Assembly (NCBI GenBank): GCA_036346395.1
Contig: CM070596.1
Location: 21,366,177-21,430,176, forward strand
Source: Hsuehochloa calcarea
Taxonomy: Eukaryota; Streptophyta; Magnoliopsida; Poales; Poaceae
Length of the DNA stretch: 64,000 nucleotides
Direction: 5' to 3'
The number at the start of each line of letters is the position of its first letter. Within the stretch, counting starts at the first letter, position 1. A program made the position numbers and the translations under genes. The notes below the pieces were generated by a model that worked only from the letters and a program-made list of their open reading frames with translations, had not been told where the DNA came from and ran no database searches. Positions 35,909 to 48,007 of this stretch are shown piece by piece.

Positions 35909-37946
35909 TGTAACACCCTGTCTATTCGGAAGACAAGATGTCACCTAACAGGCCAACCTACTATTCAATTCCTAAGATTAACATCGCATTCAATGCTAAA
36001 GAAACGATTAATCAAGGTAACAATCTAGAGCTTAATAACAGTTCATCAATAAATTAAAACAAGAATTAACCAAAGCGAGAATAATGACCTCCAAGTGACA
36101 ATTACTACAATCCATTACATTATAATTAAACCGAATAAACGTAAATAGAATTTTAACGAATGAATGATTTATTCAAGTGCGTGGAATGTGCTGGACTATA
36201 CCCTCCCGCTAGCAACAGTTTCACTGGAATTCACCTAAAACAAATAAAAACAAGAGTGAGTCGAAACTCAGCAAGCACAACATATACATTCACAAAGAAT
36301 ACTGAATCGGAACAATCTTCCAAGTAATTCATTTACTTCCATGAATTTGCGAAAGCATGGTATGAATGAATGCATTGAAGGAGAATGGACTTTTCACATG
36401 TTTATACCGGTATAACTAGTGACACACCCGTCGGTGTTCACTTAAGCCCGTACTTCACAAAGTACGGGGACCCAATCACCGTATGAAGAACGTTTCATAC
36501 GGGTGTCCGAAGTTGCCACATTGGAATGGTGGTCAACGTTGCCCACATTGGAATGGTGGGTCTCACATGCCCATATTGGAATTAATGGGACTTAATCCAG
36601 CTTTCCACTCCGTGTGACTAAAGGAAATATGTGTGCATGGAATGAAATGCATAACTTGAACTTCATCTCAATTTATCACAGAAGAAGGTATTGAAATCTA
36701 CCACATCATGCTCAAATCACAGGAATATTCATAAGTTACCAAATTATCATGCATTCATCAAATTCACACAAGTTAAACATTGCACTTGCCTCCCGTGTTG
36801 TGACGTACTGGGAAGCAACGAAGGTGTCCTTCCACTCACCGGCTCACCGCCTATACAATCATTGTCACGGAATAAGGATAACAGGGTATAACATAATTAC
36901 ACGAGTTCTATGATACCCTCTAATCAACCCACACGCCCAAATGTTCGTTTTGACCTCTACGCCAAAAGTCCAGATTATCGATCTACAGGCAGTTGTACAA
37001 GAAAATTCACCATTAATTATCTGTAACTCTAAAAGACCTGAAACCAGTGCTCACTGAAACTTAACAGATCAGGCTACAAAACATTAGTTGGCAGAATCCC
37101 CTGATTCGGCCAAAACAGAGGGCTAATTAACAGCTAAACACAACTCATCTACATCTGTCCAGAATACAGATCAGTAATAAAGAAAACGGCGTAACTTATA
37201 GCCTACTGATCCAATGAGAATGATCCTTATCAACCTGGAAAGATAATTTCGAGAGCTACAATAACTTAGTTGGGTGAAGGTTCTGATTCGGCCCCTAATT
37301 TGGACAAAACCGAGGGGAAAACCGACAGTTCCAAATTCTCAGGCAGAGAGGACAACGCGCGGTTAAAAATTCATATCTCCTAAACCGTAAGGCGGAATCA
37401 AGTGATCTTGGTGCCAAAAGAAAGATAACGACATCAGGAACAAAACTCTAGAAGACGAAAATATCAGATTCGGCCTCTAAGTAAATCATAATGGCCCGAC
37501 AAGAAAATATGCCAAATCACGTCATCTCTCCTGAACTGTCGTGGTAAAACTACCATATCTCCTAAACCCTAACTCCAAATCATATGATCTCTGTGCCAAA
37601 AGAAATCTAAGATCAAGGGCTACAACTTTCTAAGAGGTGAGAAGATCAAAAAACGTACGGAACTTACCCAAATCTGACGAACAAAATTGCTGCACTGCAG
37701 GGAGGAGGGTGGCGGCCGGTTGGAGAGGGGGAGGGAGTGGAGGGGAGAGGGGGGCGGCTAGGGTTAGGGGGAGGACACCCCCCAATGGCCGGCCCCCCTC
37801 TTGGGCCTCTTGGGCTTTGGCCCAAGGCCCAGGTTGCCGCGATATAGCTGAAAACCCCCTCAAATAATGGAATTTCTATTCTTTCAAAGTGCATTTTCCT
37901 CCCCAACTTCTTCTCAATTCCATCGATTTGATTCCAGGGCATTACA
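35909..37946 (-). repeat. 3' LTR of the LARD-like element
   Basis: TGTAACACCCTGTCTATTCG ... CCAGGGCATTACA, 2038 bp. Contains a hairpin-like 'cgtatgaagaacgtttcatacg' block (36480) and repeated 'cccacattggaatggtgg' words (36508-36565). GC-rich leader at 37680-37830. Confidence 0.95.
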
Positions 37947-37960
37947 TTCTACCCCCCTTA
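37947..37960 (-). other. Polypurine tract of the LARD-like element
   Basis: AAGGGGGGTAGAA on the minus strand, touching the 3' LTR. Primes plus-strand DNA synthesis in LTR elements. Confidence 0.9.
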
Positions 37961-40900
37961 ACAGGATTCGACCTCGAATCTTTGCAACGATCTACTAGAA
38001 AGGAAATGTGGTGGGAAAAATTAATCATCTTAAACACGTGCCTGAATCGAACAGATCTGGATATCGCCGCACATGCGAGACTCTAGCTCTCAAGTGTCCT
38101 CTCTCTCGGACGGAGGAACCTCAACACAAATATGTAAAACGACGATCGACCTAATGCTCACTGAACTTTCGGGTTCACTTATTAGAAGAGGATCAAGGTA
38201 AGACCTTACACGTTGGTCAACATCTTTAACTAAATCTCAAACTTTGAATGGCTCAATTTGTTCACTTAGCCCCGTAACATAACAGACGTTACGTGCTTCG
38301 CATATGGATCCGAGACGGTCAATGCGATATGCTAACTTCCCAATTTACGCAACCTTCAAACAAAGATAATCCAATGAAAATAGAGAGTCCTCATCGCATC
38401 TACGCAATGCTAACTCTCCACCAAAAGGTTAGATTCTAAATTTGACAATTCATCTCAAAACAAATCCATTTTACAACCAAAGGAGAAATCACTCAAATGC
38501 CCCAAACCAAAAACTTGCGGTTTGTCCGAATTTGGAAAGAATCAACACGCCAACACAAAGACCAACTCAAATTGCAGAAAACACAAGTCAACGACACAAA
38601 ACTCAAACGAGAATCAAGAAAAGATCATTATCCCACGAATCATTCTTTGCCACACCCTCGCTTCTAGGAATAAAATTTCTCTCGAACCTCGAAATTGAAT
38701 TCACCGACTACCACATGAGCTTAAACCTCTTAGTTAACATCCTCAAATTATACTCAAATTGAAATACATCATCCACACCTCGTGGGAGGCTCCATTGAAT
38801 CCTCCGAATACTCTATGCATCTCATTCTACTTAATCAACCATAATTTGATTGAAGGCACCCAAAGCGCCACAAAAATAGATCCCATCAGTAACACCACGG
38901 CTATTCGAAGCCAAGATGTCACGCAATTACATTACCTCTAATTTTTCAAGAACAACTCGTAATCCTCGGACACACGCTCATGTACTACATCAAAAAGGTT
39001 CTATCAATGATCATTCCACTGCTCAGGAAACTCCTTTATTCCACTTTCTCTACACACACTCATTGAGTGACCAAAGGTCTAACATAACAATGCAAACACT
39101 AGATTTAACCTCCAAGATCTCTACCACAAATTTCAATTATAACATATAGGGAAATCAACGGATTGACTCTCCAACATTTTCCCCAATTCTAACATTCTCA
39201 CTCATTTGCATCCTTAGAAATTTCCCGCCTAACCTCGCATCATTATCCAATTGCGTTGCTCTATAGAAGTAATCAAGGTTTCCATACCTTCGATAATCAC
39301 CGACCTTTCAATCATGAACTGAAGTTCTGAAATTTCACTATACCATAGATTCTACTCAGTCGTAACACTTTTCAGACTTACTTCGAAACCAAACATTCCG
39401 TGTGAATTAATTTTTTCCCCCAAGAGATACAGATCAAAACCATTCTACATTCTACTACTCCTCCAATAACTTGGTAGCAAAATATCACCGCTACGATTAC
39501 TCATCTACCACCAAACAGTTGCCAAACTTACCCTTTGCAAACACTTTGCAACCCAAAATTGTGATCCTTTCTCAAAAGGAAGAGGCGAACAAAGATAAGT
39601 TTATTCACACAAAAAGACGTTGCTCATCACGGCGAAAGCGAAACCAAAAGAAATATTCGATAAAGGTGATCTTGGAAAACAAAATCGAGTTCATAATTGG
39701 AGGCACACATCCCTCAAAAGAGAATAGCAAATAATAGCCGACACGAAAGAAAGATATTACGTTTGAAATTCACCATCTCTTGAGCGGAAAGAGCAACAAA
39801 TTTAGGGACGCTTCAAATAACCACAAGATTTAATTAAGAATCGATAAGATCCTTCAACAGGTCAACTTGCTCGAAACAGTTCACCTACTTGGGAAACACG
39901 AGATCCAAATGTTCTCAGCCACAAAACTCGAAACATTTCCCTTACAGATTTCACGGAAAGCAAACGGATTAACTTCGTCTCGAAGAGATCAACGAAAATC
40001 TTCTTTGATTGCAACCTCACTTTGCGAACTCAAACCGAGGAGCCTTTCGGACTAAATCACACGAAATCTTTAAGAAGCAATAGGTTAATCCAATTCCTCA
40101 AGTTACCCAAAATAATTTCGATATACGGTTGATTCACGAGCTCCAAGGTACCGCGAAAGCTAAACTTGAAATATTCTTATTTGAACGATGTCACCAAAGG
40201 CGTCGATTTACTACGGTATTAACATCGGGCACATAACAACACTTAGAAAACATTTCGAAGACCCACGGAATGAATGGGTTGATTCCTTCTCGAAAGAAGA
40301 GGCAAATAGAAACGATCTTCACCAACTGAAAAATCACTTACCACTCGCAAGGAACACAGAACTCAGGGGAAAACCAATTAGGCAACGAACTCAGAAAACA
40401 TATGGAAAGTCCACAGTTGAAAACATAGGCCTCACAAAAACAGAATATCAGACCTTAACCGTTATGAACAAACGGGTATTCAAGATCAAAACACCCGCAT
40501 CACGGAAGAACTATTATAATTTTTCAACATATCGCTTTACTCGACAAACTATGTTTACCACAAAGAACTTGAATTCCCCAAAAGAGCATGAACACAAAAC
40601 TGAAAATTTAATCATTTTAGAATTATTACGAAAGGCGGACAACTTTCTTTCTTTATAAAGGAATCAACATTACCATCACATTACTGATCATGTCAATAAA
40701 CCTTCTAAAGGAACATGGCAAATCGTGTAATAGAAATTTTTCAACATCAAATGGAATTGTAATAACAACTTATTCTAAAAAATAAACTTAGTACGAAAAC
40801 CACAAAGCTGAAACAAACCTCTCACGCAACTCCACCATAACATTAGAAAAGGGTTTCGACACTTTTTTTTCAAGAGAGGTTCTAAACTCCAACATTCCAA

Positions 40901-42304
40901 CTACTCCAAAAGAAATGAGTAGAGTCAAGACTTTCTTCGATAAACTTTGTAAAAGCTAATTCCCGTTCCCCAAAATACCAAACGGTTAACTAGGTCCCCT
41001 TAATCAACAAGTGAGATAGGACCCTTACAAAAAAAGAATGATCTTGTCAATAATATCGTGTACAAGTAGCAAAGAGAGCTCAGCAATCAGAAAGACAAGA
41101 ATTGTTTTGAAAAACATCTAGGGACCAATAGGAACCCGTAGCCAACTAGTTTGTTTGATTACCATCTCCGACTTAATCACCACAAGGCACCCCCAAAAGG
41201 GTTTTAACACTAATCCTCAGAAAAGAGATGCATTAAACTTCAAGACGCGGAATGATCCAAAAGAAATACATGGAGCCAATGCTTCCTCGTGTTAACGAAC
41301 TTGCAACAGAAAACTCTCATTATACAAACTATCAAACGAGTAAACGAGTCACTATTTTCCAATGAGAAGGAAGGAACAAACATAGAAATATCAATATTGC
41401 CAACTGTCGAAGATCATTTAAAATAAAAGAAATTCAACACCTGAAAAATAATAATATTTTCAGAGAACCATTAAAGACCTATTGGATCTCATCAACTACC
41501 ATGAATCATGAACCTAAGAGAAATTCATCAACTACCACCGGACAAGAATTTGTCAAAATCAGAAATCAAGGAAGAGAACCACTGTCTAAAGCATCCCAAA
41601 AAGAAATATGCAAGATCATTGTGCACTTGATAAACAACTTGCAAAAGAAATCTGCCAATGCCCGAAACCCCAAGCGAACACACGGGTTGAATTTTCCAAC
41701 AGGGGTAAAACAGAACTTCGACCAAAAGGTAAATCTTGCAATTTAACTACGCCACGTGGAGCGAAATATCACAATAGAAAGAACAATAATTGTTTCAAAG
41801 AACGATCGAAACCCACTGAGATTGCCCACTTCATTATAACCTCCATTCAAAAGAAATTCACGAACTATCGAAACTACAATCGAAAAACCGGATACAAACT
41901 TGAGAAGGACAACAACTTCATCAATGAGCTCAGCTCAACACGTAACTATGGAACAGGTAAGAACTTCTCTACTATTACAACACGAACAGTGGTGTAGCAC
42001 GCAAAACCGTGACGACAACCACGAACTCACCGCCGACGTCCGCTACCGATACGCATAACTAATGCAATCAATTATGAATATATAGGATCATCTCATGACA
42101 ATCATATAATAATTCATAGATATATAGGATATCACATCACGTCATAGATTAATAACAAGAAAGAAAGTACAGAAGCAATTCTATACCATACAACATAATG
42201 AACCAAATCACTAGAAATGCGGAAGCAATGGATTTCCCAAACCCCACCTACTGTGCACAGTGTGTCATTTTAATACCTTTCTACTAACCACGGACCTAAA
42301 GCCC
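37961..42304 (-). other. Non-coding interior of the LARD-like element
   Basis: About 4.3 kb, A-rich on the plus strand. The first part resembles a gypsy pol end ('gattcgaggtcgaatcct' next to the polypurine tract, minus strand) and the last part a gypsy leader downstream of the primer site. In between, stop codons are dense on the minus (transcribed) strand. The longer plus-strand open frames (40188-40658, 41608-41997) are antisense and resemble no known family. No captured gene recognised. Confidence 0.75.
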
Positions 42305-42316
42305 GCTCTGATACCA
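42305..42316 (-). other. Primer-binding site of the LARD-like element (tRNA-iMet type)
   Basis: TGGTATCAGAGC on the minus strand, 2 bp from the 5' LTR edge at 42319. Confidence 0.92.
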
Positions 42317-42318
42317 AC

Positions 42319-44355
42319 TGTAACACCCTGTCTATCCGGAAGACAAGATGTCACCTAACAGGCCAACCTACTATTCAATTCCTAAGATTAACATCGCATT
42401 CAATGCTAAAGAAACGATTAATCAAGGTAACAATCTAGAGCTTAATAACAGTTCATCAATAAATTAAAACAAGAATTAACCAAAGCGAGAATAATGAACC
42501 TCCAAGTGACAATTACTACAATCCATTACATTATAATTAAACCGAATAAACGTAAATAGAATTTTAACGAATGAATGATTTATTCAAGTGCGTGGAACGT
42601 GCTGGACTATACCCTCCCGCTAGCAATAGTTTCACTAGAATTCACCTAAAACAAATAAAAACAAGAGTGAGTCGAAACTCAACAAGCACAACATATACAT
42701 TCACAAAGAATACTGAATCGGAACAATCTTCCAAGTAATTCATTTACTTCCATGAATTTGCGAAAGCATGGTATGAATGAATGCATTGAAGGAGAATGGA
42801 CTTTTCACATGTTTATACCGGTATAACTAGTGACACACCCGTCGGTGTTCACTTAAGCCCGTACTTCACAAAGTACAGGGACCCAATCACCGTATGAAGA
42901 ACGTTTCATACGGGTGTCCGAAGTTGCCACATTGGAATGGTGGTCAACGTTGCCCACATTGGAATGGTGGGTCTCACATGCCCATATTGGAATTAATGGG
43001 ACTTAATCCAGCTTTCACTCCCGTGGGCTAGCAAAGGAAATATGTGTGCATGGAATGAAATGCATAACTTGAACTTCATCTCAATTTATCACGTAAGAAG
43101 GTATTGAAATCTACCACATCATGCTCAAATCACAGAATATTCATAAGTTACCAAATTATCATGCATTCATCAAATTCACACAAGTTAAACATTGCACTTG
43201 CCTCCGTCTTTGTGACGTCTTCGGGAAGCAACGAAGGTGTCCTTCCACTCACCGCCTCACCGCCTATACAATCATTGTCACGGAATAAGGATAACAGGGT
43301 ATAACATAATTACACGAGTTCTATGATACCCTCTAATCAACCCACACGCCCAAATGTTCGTTTTGACCTCTACGCTAAAAGTCCAGATTATCGATCTACA
43401 GGCAGTTGTACGAGAAAATTCACCATTAATTATCTGTAACTCTAAAAGACCTGAAACCAGTGCTCACTGAAACTTAACAGATCAGGCTACAAAACATTAG
43501 TTGGCAGAATCCCCTGATTCGGCCAAAACAGAGGGCTAATTAACAGCTAAACACAACCCATCTACGTCTGTCCAGAATACAGATCAGTAATAAAGAAAAC
43601 GGCGTAACTTTTAGCCTACTGATCCAATGAGAATGATCCTTATCAACCTGGAAAGATAATTTCGAGAGCTATAATAACTTAGTTGGGTGAAGGTTCTGAT
43701 TCGGCCCCTAATTTGGACAAAACCGAGGGGAAAACCGACAGTTCCAAATTCTCAGGCAGAGAGGACAGCGCGCGGTTAAAAATTCATATCTCCTAAACCG
43801 TAAGGCGGAATCAAGTGATCTTGGTGCCAAAAGAAAGATAACGACATCAGGAACAAAACTCTAGAAGACGAAAATACCAGATTCGGCCTCTAAGTAAATC
43901 ATAATGGCCCGACAAGAAAATATGCCAAATCACGTCAGCTCTCCTGAACAGTCACGGTAAAACTACCATATCTCCTAAACCCTAACTCCAAATCATATGA
44001 TCTCGGTGCCAAAAGAAAGCTAAGATCAAGGGCTACAACTTTCTAAGAGGTGAGAAGATCAAAAAACGTACGGAACTTACCCAAATCTGACGAACAAAAT
44101 TGCTGCACTGCAGGTTGGAGGGTGGCGGCCGGTTGGAGAGGGGGAGGGAGTGGAGGGGAGAGGGTGGGGCGGCTAGGGTTAGGGAGGACACTTCAATGGC
44201 GGCCCCCTCTTGGGCCTCTTGGGCTTTGGCCCAAGGCCCAGGTTGCCGCGATATAGCTGAAAACCCCCTCAAATAATGGAATTTCTATTCTTTCAAAGTG
44301 CATTTTCCTCCCCAACTTCTTCTCAATTCCATCGATTTGATTCCAGGGCATTACA
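42319..44355 (-). repeat. 5' LTR of the LARD-like element
   Basis: 2037 bp, nearly identical to 35909-37946. Visible differences include small indels in the G-rich block near 44160-44200 and at 43018-43035, and scattered substitutions. Confidence 0.95.
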
Positions 44356-47300
44356 GTAACAAATCACAAGCCTCCTTGGCTGCAATCAACATTTTATTCT
44401 CAGCCATAGACATAACACTAAAATTAATCAACATCAAAATATCCAACCCATCATTTTTCCAACAAACTGTTTTTGAAAAACAAGACTATATTCGCCAATA
44501 CTATACTTAGCACGCTCATCATCACGAGCAAGGCTATTTAAATAGATTTACACTCTGCAGAGGTGTACAACTTCACCCACAGTATACTAATTTTCTAGTT
44601 TATCCGGCATCCATCGATACCATCGCTCACGATCTTTTAGTAAGTAGTCTGGAGCATATAACGAAGCCTTTACATCACCTAGTCCTAGCCTTGCACTAGC
44701 CCGACAATGAAAATCCTCACTTCAATCTCGGGTACCTCCCGTCAAAATGAGGTATTAACTGTTGTGTTAGCAAGCTTTGTTCCTAACGCCTCGGTGAAGG
44801 CAGCCCCTTCAAGCAATCACGCATGTGCGTACTACTACGGCCTACCAACATGTAAGGTTAGTTTTCGATGACCTAATTAGCTAATGCCGTCCTATACCGA
44901 CATATGTGGTTGTACGCTTACGCTTAGGTCTGATATACTAACGTTCGGTCTTTAAATGACCCGGGCGAGGATCTCCCCCTATCTACATACAAGAAACCCT
45001 CACATTCATCAGTTCATAATATAACTCTCCCGCGTCGAAATCTAGGTTTTTTATTTTTATTTTCATACAAAATAAACAGAGGTAACCCATTTGGGCCATT
45101 ATTTCAAAATTTTCCAAATCATATTCAATATTTCATCCAGTCTCAAATTTTATTAAAGACTAGAGCCCGGCTAAGCATTTGTTACCTAAACCATAACCTA
45201 GTGGCTACAACAGCAAGGATACTAATATTTCAAGCAGGATCATGCATTGAATAGGAATATAACTATCGTTATCCCCCAAATAGAGAAATTTTAAGTAAAC
45301 ATACACACATGCATAATAGATTTTGCAAAAAAAAGTACAATAATTAAAATAATAGGATTAACATGGTCAAAGGGGATGCTTCCCTTGCTCTGGTATGTCA
45401 GAGTATAAGGATGGTGGATCGTCGAAAATTTCGTTCGAAGTATCGACATCTATTCAAAAATTAACTATAGAAAAATAATATCAACATCAAAAAAAATCCA
45501 AATATTTTTGCATATTCATACTAATCATGATTTTATATGAATTTATATAAAAAATATTCATTTGATTTGGAGTTCATATGCAAAAGTTATTAATGTTTGA
45601 ATTTAGCTCGATTTTGAAAATCCTGAAATTTAAAAAAGGTGACGTCGAAAGCGTATTTTCTGATGTTTACGCCTTCTAACAAAGAAAGTGTATTTTCCTA
45701 TAAACTGAAAGCGGATTTTCTCATTTTTCTAACTTTTATTAACTTACATGTGGGGCCTACATGTCAGTGACTCATATTTTTATTTCCTTGATTTTATTTA
45801 TAAAACAAAGATGGTGCCACATATCATATACTCATTATTTATTAAGTAATTATTCAACCTATTTTTTATTTTATTTAACTGATGGCTAGGGTCCACATGT
45901 CAGTCTCTCGGTTCTAAAATATGTTTTTTAACCAGAAATAGCGGGTGGTCCCACATGTTAGTGACTCATTTATTAAATACGTTTTAAATTAGATTTTTTT
46001 ATTAACATTTCAACTGGTCCCACTTGTCATACACTCACCACACCTAAGCTCTGTTACTTAGCGCTAATCATCTCTTAACCCCATGGGCCCACTGGGGAGA
46101 GAGAGAGAGAGAGAGAGAAAGAACAGAGTTGCACACATGGTCGAGCGCCATGGCGAGTTCACGGGCGATGAGGCAAGTGCGGCAAAGTTCAAGGGAGCCC
46201 AAGAATGGAGAGGGTGTTAAGGCGATGGTAGGGGAGGTGAAGATCGCTGGAGAGGTGGACGAAGTCGACAATGTGACGGCGAGGTGAGGTGTGGAGCTTC
46301 GGGTCGGCGATGGCTTTGGTGAAGGAGGTGTTCTCAGAGCTAAAGGAGAGGCGCACTGGACTCAGCAAGTCCAGACGATGCTAACGGAGTAGGTGCGGGG
46401 ACTTAGGGTCACCATAGGCGAGTCGACGGCATGCAAACGCGACGGCGATGGCTAGGAGGAAAGGATCACTAGGGACTCGCCCTTGACAAAATGATACAGG
46501 CATAAGGACCAAATGCTCACCACGACCACGAGGGTGAAGAAAATAAGGTCGAGGGAGGTCTAAAGCGGCTTGTAGATGATGAGCAGCGGCGGCGCAGAGG
46601 AGGTTCACGGCGTTCACGGCGATAGCCCTTCACAGCGATGGAGAGGATGCAAAGAGTGTTGCATTAGTTCACTATGTCCAAGAGATGGTGCATACACAAG
46701 CAATTGGACTGAGGCTCACCGGGCTTCAAAGAAGAACAAAAATGGTAGCAGCGGCCAAGGATGAGGAAGAAGGATGGTGAAACTCAGATTCTTGGCAAGT
46801 TTGCTAGAGTGAGTGAGGGGAAAGCATGAATAAGGTATGGAACAGATGATGACGCGGTTGATTTGAACCCGAGCTCACTGCAGCGATGGGAACGAGTTGA
46901 CGCGAACAGTGCATCCCGGAGTCGAGGACAAAGGTGATAGCGGTCGTGCTATAAGGCTCCAGAAGCTGCATTAACTAGAGAGGAAAGATGAGTGAAGGTC
47001 AAGGGTGAAAGTGACGGTCGCCGCTCAGGAGGTGCGCTCACCAGCATCGAAAACAACACAAGCGTTCCCGTGAAACCAAGGAGCGATAATGCTCAGGTTT
47101 GTGCTAAATGGAATGTTGACGAGCTGAGGAAGACAATGTGTACTCTATTGCATAAATAGTTGTGATAAATGCGCAAGAAGAACGACTTGACGACGACGGT
47201 TGCACGAGAAACTTGTGGCCAACCTTGGGTCTCTAAGTTCACGTGGGAATTCAACCGTGCAGATAGCACGGGCGAGAGCAGGTGGAGATGACGAGGGGTC

Positions 47301-47895
47301 ATTGCGTTCAAAAACGATGGGCACTAGTCATGATCCGCGGGCGGTGCCGACATGAGCTCGACACGTTGGAGTGCGAAGACGAAGGCAAGGCGAAAGAAAG
47401 ACTCCAACAGGTGGGGCCATCATGTCAATGAGAGACGTGGGGTGCTGGTGTGGGCTCGAGTGAGCACGAAGGAGTGGGCCGACACGGATTCGTCCCAGCA
47501 GCTCGATGGGAATTCAAATCAGATTTTTCAATTTTCAAACTGGTTGATAGTTATTCGAATTTATAAATAGAACAAATGTGCTCCACAAATTATGAAAATT
47601 TTAGTGGAGGCTTCTAACGCAATATAGTATGGTTCCTTGTGTATAATTTTTAGGATTTTATCTATTCTATGATTTTTTTCAAAAATTCTTTTAATCTTCT
47701 ACTTGCATGTAATGTCACTATTTGATTTATGCAAAAGTTCAAAAACATGCTCAAAATATTTTTCCCACATATAAACATACTCAAAAATCTTTTCCCATTT
47801 ATTTTCATTATATTTTTCCAAAGTTAGGATTTTTGGGATGTTTTAGACCTACCCCTTACAAAGAATCTTTCTTGTTGGCCTTGGATGTCACAAAA

Positions 47896-48007
47896 ATATG
47901 CATTATTATCTGCCAGCAGTGAAAGGAGTCAAAACTCTCTAAGAAAATGGATGACAGAATATGTAAGTCAGTTTGGCAGTAGATGTTGCCAATCTTTATA
48001 GCTGGGC
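47896..48007 (-). other. DOHH 3' flank / untranslated region
   Basis: Short stretch between the DOHH stop codon and the truncated LTR element. No clear AATAAA signal. Confidence 0.4.

Larger units (their letters stand above)
35909..44355 (-). mobile_element. Complete non-autonomous LTR retrotransposon (LARD-like), 8447 bp
   Basis: Two LTRs (35909-37946 and 42319-44355) flank a 4372-bp interior, with a perfect duplication GTAAC (35904-35908, 44356-44360). The primer site TGGTATCAGAGC (42305-42316) and polypurine tract AAGGGGGGTAGAA (37947-37960) are correctly placed for minus-strand transcription. The interior has no gag, protease, reverse transcriptase or integrase motif in any frame, so it must use proteins from a partner element. 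Only a small number of differences are visible between the LTRs, so insertion was recent compared with its neighbours. Confidence 0.93.
35308..47846 (-). mobile_element. 3' LTR (about 4.1 kb without its insertion) of a truncated gypsy-type element
   Basis: On the minus strand it starts AAAACATCCCAAAAATCC at 47846 (a decayed TGTAACATCCC) and ends near TGCCAGACCC at 35308. Subtracting the LARD (35904-44360) leaves about 4.09 kb, close to the 4118-bp solo LTR at 5979. The sequence 47847-47860, GTAAGGGGTAGGTC on the minus strand, is a polypurine tract, and about 40 bp of pol-end-like sequence follows to about 47895. It is therefore a 3' LTR with a stump of internal DNA, not a solo LTR. The matching flank on the other side is lost. 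The LTR lies about 160 bp beyond the DOHH stop codon. Confidence 0.65.

Noticed and set aside
40188..41997. Plus-strand open frames of 156 and 129 residues
   Set aside because: They are antisense to the LARD-like element, Lys/Asn-rich from A-rich sequence, and match no family.
35308..47846. Solo LTR interpretation
   Set aside because: A polypurine tract and pol-end-like stump follow at 47847-47895 and the flanking pentamers do not match, so it is a truncated element's 3' LTR.
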